A stretch of 61,166 nucleotides of DNA from assembly GCF_016863335.1 (NCBI RefSeq), contig NZ_BOOR01000014.1:1-61166 (forward strand), read 5' to 3'. How positions within the stretch are numbered: position 1 is the stretch's first letter; each line of letters starts with the position of its first letter. Source of the stretch: Planotetraspora thailandica. GTDB lineage: Bacteria > Actinomycetota > Actinomycetes > Streptosporangiales > Streptosporangiaceae. The translations under genes and the position numbers were made by a program. This document shows positions 8,307 through 16,767 of this stretch, one piece after another. The notes beneath the pieces are model-generated. The model was not told the DNA's origin. It ran no database searches and worked only from the letters and a program-made list of their open reading frames with translations.

Positions 8307-8696
8307 ATGGCGAAGCGGTACTCGATCATGAGTGGTTCGACGTTCGAGGAGCAGATCGGTTACGCGCGAGCGGTGGCCGACGGCGAATGGGTGCACGTTT
8401 CCGGGACCACCGGATTCGACTACGCGACGATGACGATCTCTGACGACGTGGTCGAACAGGCCGAGCAATGCCTGCGGAACATCGAGGCGGCGCTGGCCGA
8501 GGCCGGCTGCTCGCTCGCCGACGTCGTCCGCGTGCGCTATCTCCTGCCCGAGCGCGCGGATTTCGAGCCATGCTGGCCGGTTCTGCGCGCTCGCTTCGGC
8601 GAGGTACGGCCGGCCGCGACCATGATGGTGTGCGGCCTCGCCGACCCCCGCATGAAGATCGAGATCGAGGTCGACGCCCGCCGTCGCGTGGCCTGA
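8307..8696 (+). CDS. RidA/YjgF family protein
   Basis: The 129-residue protein is a member of the RidA/YjgF/UK114 family of small trimeric enamine/imine deaminases. It shows WVHVSGTTGFDYATM, QAEQCLRNIEAALAEAGCSLADVVRVRYLL and the C-terminal KIEIEVDA that is typical of the family. The conserved Arg of true RidA proteins is usually near residue 105; here RPAATMMVCGLADP occupies that region, so it is more likely a divergent RidA subfamily than RidA proper. It is divergent from and probably controlled by the LysR regulator. Confidence 0.85.
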   Translation: MAKRYSIMSGSTFEEQIGYARAVADGEWVHVSGTTGFDYATMTISDDVVEQAEQCLRNIEAALAEAGCSLADVVRVRYLLPERADFEPCWPVLRARFGEVRPAATMMVCGLADPRMKIEIEVDARRRVA

Positions 8697-8785
8697 GAGC
8701 CGCGACCGCCGGCCTCGGGCGGCTGCGGAACAGCCCGGGAAGCGTCCCGCATGGCCGTACGGCTGAGCACGCCCGGCCGGGAGGG

Positions 8786-9787
8786 TCAGCGCTCGCTGTC
8801 CATCGTCTTCAGGAACACCTCCGCGTAGCGTGTGCCCGAGGCCGAGCCCGCGGGCACGGCCTGCTCGATCGCGGTGAGGTCGGCCGGCGACAGCACCAGG
8901 TCGGCGGCGGCCAGCGACTCCGCCAGGCGGTCGCGGCGGCGGGCGCCGACGAGGGGCACGATGTCCTCACCCCGCGAGGCGACCCACGCGATGGCCACCT
9001 GGGCGACGGAGGCCTTCAATCCCTCCGCCACCTGCCGTAGCGCCTCGACCAGGGCGAGGTTCGCCGCCAGGTTGTCGCCCTGGAATCGGGGACTGATGCC
9101 GCGGAAGTCGCCCGCCGTGAGCTCGCGCTCCGCGCTCCAGTGCCCGGACAGCAGCCCCCGCGATAGCACGCCGTACGCGGTGACGCCGATGCCGAGTTCG
9201 CGCGCGGTCGGCAGGATCTCGGCCTCGATGCCGCGGGACAGGAGCGAGTATTCGAACTGCAGGTCGCTGATCGGGTGCACGTCGGCCGCCCGGCGCAGCG
9301 TCTGCGCGCCGACCTCCGACAACCCGATGTGGCGGACGTGGCCGGCCTGGACCATCTCGGCGATGGCGCCCACGGTGTCCTCGATGGGCACGTTCGGGTT
9401 CAGCCGGGCCGGCCGGTAGATGTCGACGTGATCGGTTCCCAGCCGTCGCAAGGTGAAGGCCAGCCGGTCTTTCACCGCGGAGGGGTCGACGTCGGTGGGG
9501 ACGGGCTGAAAGGCGCCCGACGGATCACGGCGGGATCCGAACTTCACGCTGAGGACGACCTGGTCACGGTCGCGCGACCGCAGCGCGTCCCTGATGAGCA
9601 TCTCGTTGTGGCCAGAACCGTAGAAGTCGGCGGTGTCGATCAATGTGACGCCGGCGTCCAGCGCCGCGTGGACGGTCGCGATGCTCTCGGCCTCGTCGGC
9701 CGGGCCGTACAGGTCGGACATCCCCATCGCACCGAGCCCGAGCGCCGAGACGGTGGGGCCGGTGGATCCGAGTGTGCGTGCGCGCAT
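8786..9787 (-). CDS. Aldo/keto reductase
   Basis: The 333-residue protein is an NADPH-dependent aldo/keto reductase. It opens with MRARTLGSTGPTVSALGLGAMGMS. It has the catalytic Asp/Tyr region DTADFYGSGHNE near residue 55 and Lys in LSVKFGS. The strand that usually holds the catalytic His reads IYRPARLNP, as I recall from one AKR subgroup. The start at 9787 has GGAGG eight bases upstream. The gene is divergent from a TetR regulator with several GATATC-type repeats between them. Substrate unknown. Confidence 0.88.
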   Translation of the reverse strand: MRARTLGSTGPTVSALGLGAMGMSDLYGPADEAESIATVHAALDAGVTLIDTADFYGSGHNEMLIRDALRSRDRDQVVLSVKFGSRRDPSGAFQPVPTDVDPSAVKDRLAFTLRRLGTDHVDIYRPARLNPNVPIEDTVGAIAEMVQAGHVRHIGLSEVGAQTLRRAADVHPISDLQFEYSLLSRGIEAEILPTARELGIGVTAYGVLSRGLLSGHWSAERELTAGDFRGISPRFQGDNLAANLALVEALRQVAEGLKASVAQVAIAWVASRGEDIVPLVGARRRDRLAESLAAADLVLSPADLTAIEQAVPAGSASGTRYAEVFLKTMDSER

Positions 9788-9813
9788 GGCTGTGCCTCCG
9801 TCATGTTTTCGCT

Positions 9814-9876
9814 GATATCGGAAAATTGATATCACTGATATTTACGACGATAACACGAGGCTGGTATCGTTGATAC
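9814..9876. promoter_or_regulatory. Operator region for TetR regulator / aldo-keto reductase
   Basis: The divergent region carries repeated GATAT elements: GATATC at 9814-9819, GATATC at 9828-9833 and GATATT at 9837-9842. The inverted repeat GTATC-GTT-GATAC at 9864-9876 ends exactly at the TetR start codon. The pattern fits a TetR protein repressing both its own gene and the reductase. The lack of a ribosome-binding site before 9877 suggests a leaderless transcript. Confidence 0.6.
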
Positions 9877-10584
9877 ATGGGTGTGGATGACCGATCGGCG
9901 ACCAGAGAGCGCATCGTGGCGGCGGCCGCCGGTCTTCTGGCGGAGGGAGGCCGCGAGGCCGTCTCGACCCGCGGCGTCAGCAATGCGGCACATGTACAAC
10001 CGCCCGCCATCTACCGGATTTTCGGCGACATGCAGGGGTTGCTCGACGCGGTCGTGTCGTACGGCTTCCAGGCCTATCTCGACAAGAAGATCAATCGCCC
10101 GCATGCGGCCGACCCGGTCGACGACCTGCGTGAAGGCTGGGACGCGCACGTGGGATTCGGGGTGGCCAACCCCGAGTTCTACAAGCTCATGTACGGCCAG
10201 CCGGTGTCGGGCACCGAATCGGAGGCGGCGAAGAAAGCCGCCGAGATCTTGATCGGCCTGGTGGAAAGGGTGGCCAAGGCCGGGCGGCTGGCGGTCGGGG
10301 TGGAACGGGCGGCGCAGATGATTCACTCGGCCGGGTGCGGAGTCACGCTCACCCTGATCGGCACGCCTCCGGAAAGCCGCGATCCGGAATTGTCGGAGCG
10401 TACGCGGGAGGCGATCCTCGCCGCGGTGATCACGGAGGGGCCGCGGGCTTCCGGAGCAGGGCGGCCGAGCGCCGTCCATGCCGTAGCGCTGAAGGCGGTG
10501 CTGTCCGAGGCCGAGGACACGTTGAGCCCCGGAGAGCGGCACCTGCTGACCGAATGGCTCGACCGCATCTCCCACTCGTGGTGA
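9877..10584 (+). CDS. TetR-family transcriptional regulator
   Basis: The 235-residue protein has an N-terminal TetR helix-turn-helix (residues 8-55, with ERIVAAAAGLLAEGGREAVSTRGVS and PPAIYRIFGDMQGLL) followed by an all-helical ligand domain with a TetR_C-like end. The ATG at 9877 is preceded directly by an operator-like inverted repeat and no Shine-Dalgarno sequence. It presumably represses the divergent aldo/keto reductase. A single repeat-family 20-mer follows 15 bp after its stop. Confidence 0.88.
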   Translation: MGVDDRSATRERIVAAAAGLLAEGGREAVSTRGVSNAAHVQPPAIYRIFGDMQGLLDAVVSYGFQAYLDKKINRPHAADPVDDLREGWDAHVGFGVANPEFYKLMYGQPVSGTESEAAKKAAEILIGLVERVAKAGRLAVGVERAAQMIHSAGCGVTLTLIGTPPESRDPELSERTREAILAAVITEGPRASGAGRPSAVHAVALKAVLSEAEDTLSPGERHLLTEWLDRISHSW

Positions 10585-10598
10585 TCACCCCTCCTTGT

Positions 10599-10618
10599 GG
10601 TGATCATGCAGAAGTTCG
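10599..10618 (+). repeat. Solo copy of the 20-bp array repeat
   Basis: One almost exact copy (GGTGATCATGCAGAAGTTCG, first base changed) sits 15 bp after the TetR stop, between convergent genes and just before a GC-rich hairpin. A preceding GTGATCACC at 10581-10589 may be a degenerate neighbour. No 53-bp partner is visible. Confidence 0.85.
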
Positions 10619-10661
10619 GCGCCGGGCGTGCTGAGCGGTGCCCGTACTCGGCCGGGCCAAC

Positions 10662-10698
10662 GCCTCACCCCGCGCGACCCTGGGCCGCGGGGTGGGGC
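10662..10698. terminator. GC-rich hairpin between convergent genes
   Basis: The arms 10662-10674 and 10686-10698 form a 13-bp stem with one G-T pair and an 11-nt loop. It lies between the convergent TetR and RibD_C genes and could serve both directions. There is no T-run. Confidence 0.55.
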
Positions 10699-10720
10699 GC
10701 TGGCCGGCGTGGTGCGCCGG

Positions 10721-11386
10721 CTACCGCTTCCCGACGGTGTAGGTCAGGTGGGTCACCCGGGATGATGCGTCCGTGCGGGTCTGGTCGAGGGCGAGGCGGG
10801 CCGGGTCCACGCGGTCGAACAGGCGGATGCCGGTGCCGAACAGCACGGGCGCGAGGGTGATCGAGAACTCGTCGATCAGGCCGCTGTCCAGGTACTCCTG
10901 GATCGTCTCGGCGCCGCCGGCGATGCGGACGTCGCGGTCGCCGGCGGCCTCGCGGGCCTGGTCCAGTGCGCTGGAGATGCCGTCGTTGACGAAGTGGAAG
11001 GTCGTGCCGCCCGGCCGCTCCCACGGGTCACGCTTGGTGTGGGTGACGACGAACACCGGGGTGTGGAACGGCGCCTCCTCCGGCCATGCCGGCTCGCCGG
11101 CGTCGAACATGCGCTTGCCCATGACACTCACGCCGGTGCGCTCGTACGTCGCCCGAGCGATGTCGTTGTCGAGTCCTTCCTCGCCGCCCTCGCCGAGCTT
11201 GAGGTTCTCCCGGAACCACCGCTGCGGGAACGCCCACGCCTGCAGCTCCGACCACTTCGTCATCCAGCGCTGGACCCTCGGGTCGTTCTGACCTTCGGGC
11301 GAGAAGACGTCCTCGACGGGCACGGCCTCCGGCGCCATGAAGCCGTCGAGCGACATCGTCACGCTGAAGAACACCTTCCCGGCCAT
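10721..11386 (-). CDS. Dihydrofolate-reductase-like protein (RibD C-terminal domain)
   Basis: The 221-residue protein has the RibD_C/DHFR-like fold common in actinomycete YwjB/YyaP-type proteins. It shows SVTMSLDGFMAPE at the N-terminus, VSVMGKRMFDAGEPAW, FVVTHTKRDPW, VRIAGGAETIQEYLDSGLIDEFSITLAPVLFGTG in two parts (near residues 145-180), and a DP.RL region. The ATG at 11386 overlaps the stop of the upstream SRPBCC gene as TGATG. It is the third gene of an ArsR-SRPBCC-RibD_C operon. The NADPH-dependent substrate is unknown. Confidence 0.87.
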   Translation of the reverse strand: MAGKVFFSVTMSLDGFMAPEAVPVEDVFSPEGQNDPRVQRWMTKWSELQAWAFPQRWFRENLKLGEGGEEGLDNDIARATYERTGVSVMGKRMFDAGEPAWPEEAPFHTPVFVVTHTKRDPWERPGGTTFHFVNDGISSALDQAREAAGDRDVRIAGGAETIQEYLDSGLIDEFSITLAPVLFGTGIRLFDRVDPARLALDQTRTDASSRVTHLTYTVGKR

Positions 11387-11907
11387 CAGCCCTCCGTTCC
11401 CTTCGGCGTGGTCTCGTTCCAGGTGAGTTCGGCGACGTAGGCCGCCAGGTTGCGCAGGGTCTGCTCGCCGCCCTCGATCGCGTGGTACTTCTCCACCGCC
11501 TCGTCGCGGAGTTCCTTGGTGGGGAACATCGTGCGCATCACGATCCGGGTCTCGGCGCCGGCCGGCTCGAAGGCCAGGACCGACTCGAAGGCGTTGGGGT
11601 CGTCGCGGGACTCGCCGTGCAGCAGGGCGATCCGTTCCGGCGGGACGATCTCCCGCCAGGTGATCCACTCCTGGTAGTCGGTCCCGTCCGGCCCGTGCAT
11701 CACGAAGTCCCAGGCCCCGCCGACGCGGAACTCGAAGGACCGCGTGGTGGTGGAGAACCCCTCCGGTCCCCACCACCGCGACAGGTGCCGGACCTGCGTG
11801 AACGCTTCGAACACCAGCTCCCGTGGGGCGCCGATGACCCGGGACATCACGATCTCGCGGTCCGCGGTCGCGTGTTCGGGCTCGCCGCCGCTACTGGTCG
11901 TCGCCAT
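11386..11907 (-). CDS. SRPBCC (AHSA1-like) domain protein
   Basis: The 173-residue protein is a START-like/AHSA1 domain protein. Typical features are REIVMSRVIGAPRELVFEAFT, HLSRWWGPEGF, GGAWDFVMHGPDG and WREIVPPERIALLH. Such proteins usually sit beside an ArsR regulator, as here, and form a hydrophobic ligand cavity of unknown specificity. Its start overlaps the ArsR gene by 17 bp and its stop overlaps the next start, so all three are translationally coupled. Confidence 0.9.
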   Translation of the reverse strand: MATTSSGGEPEHATADREIVMSRVIGAPRELVFEAFTQVRHLSRWWGPEGFSTTTRSFEFRVGGAWDFVMHGPDGTDYQEWITWREIVPPERIALLHGESRDDPNAFESVLAFEPAGAETRIVMRTMFPTKELRDEAVEKYHAIEGGEQTLRNLAAYVAELTWNETTPKGTEG

Positions 11908-12253
11908 CCGGTGGTTCCTCTCGCCTTGCCTGTTTCAGGTCCTGGACGTACTCGTCCAGCCGGTCGAAGCTCCCGCTCCAGAACCGCTCGAAGCCGCCCA
12001 GCCACTCGTGCAGCGGCCGCAGCCCGCGGGCGTCCAGGCCGTACAACCGCTGCTTGCCCGCTCCGCGGACCCGCACCAGCCCGACCTCCCGGAGCACCCG
12101 CAGGTGCTTGGACGCCTGCGGCTGGCTCATCCCCAGGTCCTGCGCCAGTTCGGTCACGGGCCGCTCGCCGCCCCGCAGCAGCACCAGGATCTCCCGCCGC
12201 TGCGGCTCGGCGATCGCGTTGAACGCGTCCGAGGTCGTCGCCGCTCGTGCCAT
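11891..12253 (-). CDS. ArsR-family winged-helix regulator (SRPBCC-associated)
   Basis: The 120-residue protein has the ArsR fold with AIAEPQRREILVLLRGG, VTELAQDLGMSQPQASKHLRVL and VRVRGAGKQRLYGL. It lacks the metal-binding cysteines of arsenic or cadmium sensors and ends with a segment typical of the SRPBCC-linked subgroup (LGGFERFWSGSFDRLDEYV). It leads the three-gene operon and is likely autoregulatory. Confidence 0.9.
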   Translation of the reverse strand: MARAATTSDAFNAIAEPQRREILVLLRGGERPVTELAQDLGMSQPQASKHLRVLREVGLVRVRGAGKQRLYGLDARGLRPLHEWLGGFERFWSGSFDRLDEYVQDLKQARREEPPDGDDQ

Positions 12254-12289
12254 GGCGCCATCATATGCCTATATCGGAATGCGTCAACG

Positions 12290-12661
12290 GCTGTGTGACC
12301 AACGACCGGCTCGGGCTGGCCCGGCTTGCCGACCTGACCGTGACGAAGGTGCGGCAACGCGTGGCTCGTGAGCAGCTGGGCCACCGGGGCCGCAAAGACG
12401 ACCTGGCCTGGGCTCACCGGATGCTGCTCCTGCGTGCCGGCGACCGGCTGTCTGCACGCGTCCTGCGGCGGCTCGATCACGTTGACGCCCCAGGCCGCGA
12501 CGACCCCACCGGGGATATCGGCGCGGCCTGGGGCGTCAAGGAACGCCTGCGGCAGCATCAAGCGCACCGGCCGCGGCTACCGCAGCCCCGACCACTACCA
12601 GGCCCGTATCCTGCTCCGCAGTGCCCGCCGATCCCGGCGGCGTTCACCCTTGAATCAGCAG
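12290..12661 (+). pseudogene. ISL3-family transposase remnant
   Basis: Two reading frames together match the C-terminal half of an ISL3 transposase. The first (about 12290-12545) reads VRQRVAREQLGHRGRKDD and then MLLLRAGDRLSARVLRRLD. The second, frame-shifted part (about 12548-12650) reads GSIKRTGRGYRSPDHYQARIL, the terminal motif of the family. The N-terminal part is missing. It lies next to repeat array 3, whose left arm is also missing, so insertion or deletion by this IS may have removed it. Confidence 0.7.
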
Positions 12662-12719
12662 GCCACCACGTTCAACTGCGGATAGCCAGGAAAGCCCGCC
12701 GGCCTGGCATGAAGGAATA

Positions 12720-12942
12720 CGTGATCATGCACGACGGGTTCGCCGCGGGTCGGCCCGCGAGACCCAGTCGTGCATGATCATGATTTGAGTAACACCAGGT
12801 CGGCGGTGATGCCGCCGAACTTCTGCATGATCACGATATGCGTCTTGGCTGGTCGGCCTGCATGTGACCGAACTTCTGCATGATCACGCCCCGGGGTTGG
12901 GGCAGCTCAGCGCACCCGTCCCCGAACTTCTGCATGATCACG
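12720..12942. repeat. 53-bp-period inverted repeat array 3 (half array)
   Basis: One forward degenerate copy (12720-12735) and one inverted degenerate copy (12767-12782) form the hairpin centre. Full inverted copies follow at 12816-12835, 12869-12888 and 12923-12942, with steps of 53 and 54 bp. The forward arm seen in arrays 1 and 2 is absent, replaced by an ISL3 remnant. The spacer 12889-12922 resembles the outermost spacer of array 1 (312-344) and the reverse complement of that of array 2 (5399-5431). The array ends 20 bp from the pruA stop. Confidence 0.88.
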
Positions 12943-12961
12943 CGCAAGAGGGGTTGTGCGG

Positions 12962-14635
12962 TCAGTAGCCCAAAGTGTCGAGGGGCGGCTGCTGCCAGCC
13001 GGACTGCGGGATGTCACCGCGGAAGGGCGGCGTGACGACCGGAGGGACGAAGGCCTCCTTGATGGTCCGGGCGTTGACCCACCGGATCAGGTTGAAGATC
13101 GACCCGGCCTTGTCGTTGGTGCCCGAGGCCCGCGCCCCGCCGAACGGCTGCTGTCCCACCACCGCGCCCGTCGGCTTGTCGTTGACGTAGAAGTTGCCGG
13201 CGGCGAACCGCAGGCGCTCGGTGGCGTCGGCGATGGCGAACCGGTCCTCCGCGATGATCGACCCGGTCAGCGCGTACGGCGAGACGCTCTCCATCTGGTC
13301 GAGCACGCTGTCGTACGACGCGTCGTCATAGACGTGGACCGCCAGGATGGGCCCGAAGTACTCCTTGACGAAGACCTCGTCGGAGGGGTCGGAACACTCC
13401 ACAATGGTCGGCTTCACGAAATATCCGGTCGAGTCGTCGTACGACCCAGTCAGCACGTCGATCGACGCGGTCGCGCGAGCCCGGTCGATGGCGTCCTTGT
13501 GCTTGGCGAACGCCCGCGCGTCGATGACGGCGCCCATGAAGGTGGACACGTCGCCCGCGACGTCACCCACCGAGAGCGACTCGGTCGCCGAGACGAGGTC
13601 GTCGCGTATCCGCGACCAGACCGACCGCGGCACGTACGCCCGGGACGCCGCCGAGCACTTCTGGCCCTGGTATTCGAACGCACCCCTGATCAGGGCGGTG
13701 GCCAGCACGTCGGGGGAGGCCGACGGGTGGGCCATCACGAAGTCCTTGCCGCCGGTCTCGCCCACGAGCCGCGGGTACGACCGGTAGCCCGCGATGCGCT
13801 CACCGACGGTGCGCCACAGGTGCTGGAAGGTCGCGGTGGAGCCGGTGAAGTGGATTCCGGCCAGGTCGGGATGCGGCAGCGCGACCTCGGAGACCGCGGC
13901 GCCGTTGCCCGTCACCATGTTGATCACGCCGGGAGGCAGGCCGGCGGCCTCGAACAGCCGCATCAGGAAGTGCGCGGAGAACTGCTGCGTCGGCGACGGC
14001 TTCCAGACGACGACATTTCCCATCAATGCCGCAGAAGTCGGCAAATTTCCGGCGATCGATGTGAAATTGAACGGCGTGATGGCCAGGACGAACCCCTCGA
14101 GCGGGCGATACTCCATCCTGTTCCACACCCCCGGCGACGACAGCGGCTGCTCGGTCAGCAGCTGCCGCGCGTAGGACACGTTGAACCGCAGAAAGTCGAT
14201 CAGCTCGCACGCCGCGTCGATCTCCGCCTGGTGCGCCGACTTCGACTGGCCGAGGATCGTCGACGCGTTCAGCGTGGCCCGCCACGGCCCGCTCAGCAGG
14301 TCGGCCGCGCGCAGGAAGATCGCGGCCCGGTCCTCGAACGGCATGGCCCGCCAGGCCGGGGCCGCCTGCGCCGCGGCCTCGATCGCCGCCCTGACGTCCG
14401 CTGCGGTGGCGTCCGCCGTACGGCCGAGCAACGAGGCGTGGTTGTGCGGCTGCACCACGTCGATCGGCGCGCCGCCGGCCATGCGCCGCTCGCCGCCGAT
14501 CGTCATCGTGAGGTCGAGCCGGGCTCCCGCGAGCTCCTTCACCCGGGCTTCGAGCTCGGCGCGCTCGGCCCCGCCGGGCGCGTAGCCGCGCACCGGCTCG
14601 TTGGCCGGTACCGGAACACTGGTGATCGCATCCAT
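12962..14635 (-). CDS. pruA: L-glutamate gamma-semialdehyde (1-pyrroline-5-carboxylate) dehydrogenase
   Basis: The 557-residue protein is an NAD-dependent aldehyde dehydrogenase of the P5CDH family, oxidising glutamate semialdehyde to glutamate in proline degradation. It has the family segment LEGFVLAITPFNFTSIAGN, the cofactor loop HFTGSTATF, the catalytic Glu in LVGETGGKD, and the nucleophilic Cys in EYQGQKCSAASR (near residue 325). The C-terminus carries QPFGGARASGTNDKAG. The start at 14635 is preceded by GAGGGG. It lies 82 bp after proline dehydrogenase, with a short CCGGACCC-type repeat in the gap. Confidence 0.95.
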   Translation of the reverse strand: MDAITSVPVPANEPVRGYAPGGAERAELEARVKELAGARLDLTMTIGGERRMAGGAPIDVVQPHNHASLLGRTADATAADVRAAIEAAAQAAPAWRAMPFEDRAAIFLRAADLLSGPWRATLNASTILGQSKSAHQAEIDAACELIDFLRFNVSYARQLLTEQPLSSPGVWNRMEYRPLEGFVLAITPFNFTSIAGNLPTSAALMGNVVVWKPSPTQQFSAHFLMRLFEAAGLPPGVINMVTGNGAAVSEVALPHPDLAGIHFTGSTATFQHLWRTVGERIAGYRSYPRLVGETGGKDFVMAHPSASPDVLATALIRGAFEYQGQKCSAASRAYVPRSVWSRIRDDLVSATESLSVGDVAGDVSTFMGAVIDARAFAKHKDAIDRARATASIDVLTGSYDDSTGYFVKPTIVECSDPSDEVFVKEYFGPILAVHVYDDASYDSVLDQMESVSPYALTGSIIAEDRFAIADATERLRFAAGNFYVNDKPTGAVVGQQPFGGARASGTNDKAGSIFNLIRWVNARTIKEAFVPPVVTPPFRGDIPQSGWQQPPLDTLGY

Positions 14636-14717
14636 GGCAGACCCCTCATCTCGCCGATCCGAAACAGGATCCGTAAGCCGGACCCGGGAAACCGGGCCCG
14701 CAAACCGGACCCGAGGA

Positions 14718-15629
14718 CTATTTGCCGCGCAGGGAGCGCAGGAAGAATCCGACGTTGGCCGGGCGCTCGGCAAGGCGGCGCATGAAGTAGCCGTACCAGT
14801 CGTCGCCGTAGGGCACGTAGACCCGGATCCGGGAGCCCGCGCCGGCGAGGGCCTCCTGCTTGTCGGTCCTGATCCCGTACAGCATCTGGTACTCGTAGCT
14901 GTCCCGGTCACGGTCGTTGCGGTCGGCGAGCAGCTCGGTGATCGCGATCAGCCGGTCGTCGTGCGTGGCGACCATGGGGTAGCCGGTGCCCTCCATGAGG
15001 ATCTTCAGGCACCGCACGTACGCCATGTCGACGTGAGCCTTCTTCTGATAGGCCACGGTGGCGGGCTCACTGTAGGCGCCCTTGACCAGGCGGACCCGCG
15101 AACCGGCGAGGTCACGGCAGTCGCCCTCGCTGCGGAACAGGTAGGCCTGGATGGCGACACCGGTCTCGGGGAAGTCCTCCCGCAGCGCGCGGAGGATCTC
15201 CAGCGTCGAGTCGACCGTGGTGTGGTCTTCCATGTCGAGGGTGACCGTGGAGCCGCAGTCGCGGGCCGCCTCGCAGATGCGCCGGGCGTTGTCGAGGGCC
15301 ATCGGGGCGTCGAGGGCCTGCCCGAGGGCCGACAGCTTCACCGACACCTCGGCGCGGCGGCCGAGCTCCAGCGGGCGCAGGGCGCCGAGCAGGGTCACGT
15401 ACGCCTTCACCGCGTCGATCGTGGCCTGGGTGTCCCGGACCTCCTCGCCCAGATGGTCGATCGTCACGGCCAGCCCGGCGCCCGTCAGGCGGCGCGTGGC
15501 GGTGACGGCGTCATCGGGCGACTCGCCGGCGACGAAGCGCTCGACGACCTTGCGGGTGAGGGGGAATCCCGACACCGCGCGGCGCGCGAGCGGGCTCCGC
15601 GACCCGGCCAGAAGCAGGGAACCGAACAT
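14718..15629 (-). CDS. pruB: Proline dehydrogenase (FAD-dependent)
   Basis: The 303-residue monofunctional enzyme oxidises proline to P5C. It shows the (beta-alpha)8 barrel signatures EVSVKLSALGQALD, VTLDMEDHTTVDSTL, RLVKGAYSEPATVAYQ, MVATHDD and the C-terminal substrate motif ending in YFMRRLAERPAN, where the double Arg binds the proline carboxylate. The operon order (dehydrogenase then pruA, with a divergent PucR-type regulator) matches the mycobacterial pruB-pruA arrangement. Confidence 0.95.
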   Translation of the reverse strand: MFGSLLLAGSRSPLARRAVSGFPLTRKVVERFVAGESPDDAVTATRRLTGAGLAVTIDHLGEEVRDTQATIDAVKAYVTLLGALRPLELGRRAEVSVKLSALGQALDAPMALDNARRICEAARDCGSTVTLDMEDHTTVDSTLEILRALREDFPETGVAIQAYLFRSEGDCRDLAGSRVRLVKGAYSEPATVAYQKKAHVDMAYVRCLKILMEGTGYPMVATHDDRLIAITELLADRNDRDRDSYEYQMLYGIRTDKQEALAGAGSRIRVYVPYGDDWYGYFMRRLAERPANVGFFLRSLRGK

Positions 15630-15694
15630 GCGCCCAGCGTAAATCCGCAGCTCATGGCGAAACCACCGACATCCGCCACAGCCTTTTCATACAG

Positions 15695-16762
15695 ATGCAC
15701 AACAATGGAGAGATGCAAGACATCGCCGACGAGATCGCCCGGATCCTCGACGCGTCGGTGACCCTGGAAGATCGTTCGTTCAACCTCCTGGCGTACGGCG
15801 CGCAAAGCGGGGACATCGACACGGTGCGTCAGGAGTCGATCCTTCGCAGGCGGGCCACCGACGAGGTGCGCGCCCATTTCGAGGCGTACGGAATCGCCAC
15901 CGCGACGGGCCCCGTCCGCATCCCCGGCCTGCCCGGCATGCTCGGGCGCGTCTGCGTGCCGCTGCGGCACGCGGGAGTCACCTACGGCTACCTGTGGCTG
16001 CTCGACTCGGGCGCGCTGACCGACGAGCGGCTGGCGTCGGTCGCCCCGCTGGTGGAGCGGGCCGCCGCGCAGCTCGCCCACGAGGCACGCGGACGGCAGG
16101 CCCGCCTCAGGGACTTCTTCTCCGCAGACCCCGGCATCCGGGCCGCCGCGGGGGTCGAGGCCGAGGGCCCCGTGACGGCGATAGCCGTACGGACCACGTC
16201 CAGCCGGGCCGCGGCGCTGTGGAGCCTGCCGCGGGGCGTTCTCGCCGAACCCGCCGCCGACGAGGCGCTCCTCGCGGTGCTCGCCCCCGCGCCGCAGGCG
16301 GGGGAGGCGGCCCGCAGGCTGCATGACATGTACGGCACGGCCGCCGGGGTCGGCGGGCCGCGCGACGACCCGCAGGAGGCGTGGGAGAGCTGGCGGGAGG
16401 CCCTGGTCGCGCTGAAGGTGGCCGAGCACGTCGAACGGCACGCCCCCGTCGCGAGCTGGGCGGACCTCGGGGTCTACCGGCTGCTGGCCCGGTTGTCCCA
16501 CCGCGAGCTCGCCGAGCTCGCCGCCGAGTCGGCCGCCCTGTCGGCGGGGGAGCTGGCCGAGACGGTCGAGGACTATCTCGACCACGGCGGCCACGTGCAG
16601 GAGACGGCCGAGCACCTCGGCATCCACCGCCAGACGTTGTACTACCGCCTCGGCAAGGCGGAGCGGCTGACCGGGTTCGACCTGGACGACGGCGAGAGCC
16701 GCCTGCTGCTCCATCTGTCCCTCAAGGCGGCCGCCCTGGTGGGCGGGCATCGCGGCGCCTGA
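15695..16762 (+). CDS. PucR/CdaR-family transcriptional regulator, probable activator of proline catabolism
   Basis: The protein (355 residues, or 349 from the ATG at 15713) has an N-terminal sensory region and a C-terminal PucR helix-turn-helix: TVEDYLDHGGHVQETAEHLG followed by IHRQTLYYRLGKAERLTG. Regulators of this type next to pruBA genes activate proline use in other actinobacteria; here that role is inferred from divergence (65 bp gap). Neither start has a convincing ribosome-binding site. Confidence 0.85.
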   Translation: MHNNGEMQDIADEIARILDASVTLEDRSFNLLAYGAQSGDIDTVRQESILRRRATDEVRAHFEAYGIATATGPVRIPGLPGMLGRVCVPLRHAGVTYGYLWLLDSGALTDERLASVAPLVERAAAQLAHEARGRQARLRDFFSADPGIRAAAGVEAEGPVTAIAVRTTSSRAAALWSLPRGVLAEPAADEALLAVLAPAPQAGEAARRLHDMYGTAAGVGGPRDDPQEAWESWREALVALKVAEHVERHAPVASWADLGVYRLLARLSHRELAELAAESAALSAGELAETVEDYLDHGGHVQETAEHLGIHRQTLYYRLGKAERLTGFDLDDGESRLLLHLSLKAAALVGGHRGA

Positions 16763-16767
16763 CGAGG

